Source: Doris montereyensis (lineage: Eukaryota > Mollusca > Gastropoda > Nudibranchia > Dorididae). Taken from it: DNA of 64,000 nucleotides. How positions within the stretch are numbered: position 1 is the first letter of the stretch; each line of letters begins with the position of its first letter. A model generated the notes under the pieces. That model ran no database searches. It was not told where the DNA came from and saw nothing but the letters and a program-made list of their open reading frames with translations. The DNA lies in assembly GCA_037039925.1 (NCBI GenBank), contig JAXRKP010001088.1, positions 78,501-142,500 on the forward strand, read 5' to 3'. Made by a program: the position numbers and the translations under genes. Of the stretch, positions 62,853 through 64,000 are shown one piece after another.

Positions 62853-63109
62853 ATTTAAGTGTGTAACACTGCTACATGCATACATTTCCTTCTTGTGGGT
62901 TAGTTAAGGCCTACAATAATTCCTCCTACATTTAATCCGGAAAAAGAAGAAGTTGCGAGGTTTGCATCACCAAAGGGATGACACATATTTTTCTTTTTTT
63001 CTTTGCACCTTCAACAATTATTTTTTTTTCCATTAAAAAAAAAAATAAAAAAAATAAGGAAAACTCGTAAAGAATAATGCAGTGACTTTCACATCAACAA
63101 TTTCACTAT

Positions 63110-63320
63110 TTGAAAAACAAAACAAAATAAAAACCTCAGGATTAAAAACAAATCTTCAAAAGCCAAAAAACCATAACACAACACAAAAGAAAATTACTAC
63201 AACCCAAAACAAACCAGCCCTCCCTCCCCCAAAAAAAACCAACAACAAACAAACAAAACAAAACACTAAAGTGACACGAAAAAAAAAAATCCAAACAAAA
63301 CAAACCAAAACAACGGAAGG
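63110..63320. repeat. A/C-rich, G-poor tract
   Basis: Same character as 45,785-45,895 and 55,845-56,020. Confidence 0.75.
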
Positions 63321-63434
63321 TATCAAATAATAGTGATGAATAATGACATGAAATAACAACATTGAAGCCCCGAAAGACGTAAGGAGCATCGGAGCATCGG
63401 AGCATCGGAGCCTACAGCGAGTATTTTAGTTGCA

Positions 63435-63755
<321 letters not shown>

Positions 63756-63780
63756 TCTGTGTCTATTCCTTTGTATATAA

Positions 63781-63860
63781 ATGAGGGCGCCGGTAGGTCA
63801 GTCGGTAGAGTATTTTGACTACCACCCAGGAGGCCAGCGTTTGATTCCCTGTCCGAGGAA
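63781..63860 (+). mobile_element. tRNA-like SINE head
   Basis: GCGCCGGTAGGTCAGTCGGT gives an A-box-like segment (TAGGTCAGTCGGTAGAG), and GCGTTTGATTCCCTG a B-box-like segment 45-50 nt later. The order and the 'gagtattttgactacca' anticodon-loop-like middle resemble a tRNA. The acceptor arms do not pair, so I call it a SINE head and not a tRNA gene. The element runs into the tandem copies at the right edge. Confidence 0.65.
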
Positions 63861-63878
63861 GGAGGAGTGGAGGGGAGT

Positions 63879-64000
63879 GGTGTATTCTGTCCCTCCTGTC
63901 GTCGACACGGAGGTTAGGAGGGGGGTAAATTGTATTCTGTCCCTCCTGTCGTCGACACAGCAGCGAAGTTGGGTACATAGGGGGTAAATTGTATTCTGTC
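63879..64000 (+). repeat. Tandem duplication at the right edge
   Basis: Three starts of 'gtattctgtccctcctgtcgtcgacac' (in blocks) occur at about 63,883, 63,931 and 63,991. The last is cut by the window end. Spacers contain 'ggaggggggtaaatt' or 'catagggggtaaatt'. Confidence 0.75.

Noticed and set aside
63781..63850. A functional tRNA gene at the right edge
   Set aside because: The box motifs are good but the acceptor and T arms do not pair; a repetitive body follows, as in a SINE.

Overview
This window is animal nuclear DNA. It holds three intron-containing housekeeping genes with GT-AG (in one case GC-AG) introns, several retroposon families with tRNA-like promoters, degenerate LINEs, a piggyBac element, a mariner relic and very abundant microsatellites and minisatellites. 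A mollusc or another lophotrochozoan fits best. That assignment rests on gene structure and repeat style, not on a database match, and is only moderately certain. There is no prokaryotic operon, CRISPR array or phage.

Layout. From 1 to about 4.7 kb lies a roadblock-type dynein light chain gene (DYNLRB) on the minus strand; its last coding exon is off the left edge. From 11.6 to 16.0 kb is the mitochondrial cytochrome c oxidase subunit 4 gene (COX4) on the minus strand, with five exons counting a 5' exon. About 0.4 kb upstream of it sits a complete-ended but dead piggyBac element (16,380-18,635) flanked by TTAA. From 24.25 to 33.5 kb is EIF6 (ribosome anti-association factor, 60S biogenesis) on the plus strand, with seven coding exons. 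Its introns carry a TIR element, foldback elements, LINE tails and a 78-bp minisatellite. From 34 to 43 kb are relics only: mariner, a LINE (endonuclease and reverse transcriptase), an LTR-like or TRIM-like array with an internal minisatellite, and a LINE 3' end. From 39 to 64 kb no gene could be recognised; the DNA is a series of unrelated minisatellites (units of 43, about 32, 54, 37, 18, 37, 30 and 43 bp) and long di- and trinucleotide tracts.

The three genes belong to unrelated pathways (dynein cargo transport, respiratory chain, ribosome maturation), so there is no sign of a functional cluster. Each contains one or two single-base indels that break an otherwise well conserved frame, several in short homopolymers. 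The simplest reading is residual assembly indels, but one of them is also present in a duplicated copy of the exon, so it must be checked. The most interesting signals are: the EIF6 GC-AG first intron and its in-frame 30-nt internal duplication; the partial COX4 exon duplicated into a later intron; nested SINEs with target-site duplications; a tandemly amplified retroposon inside EIF6; and the LTR-like array around a minisatellite.
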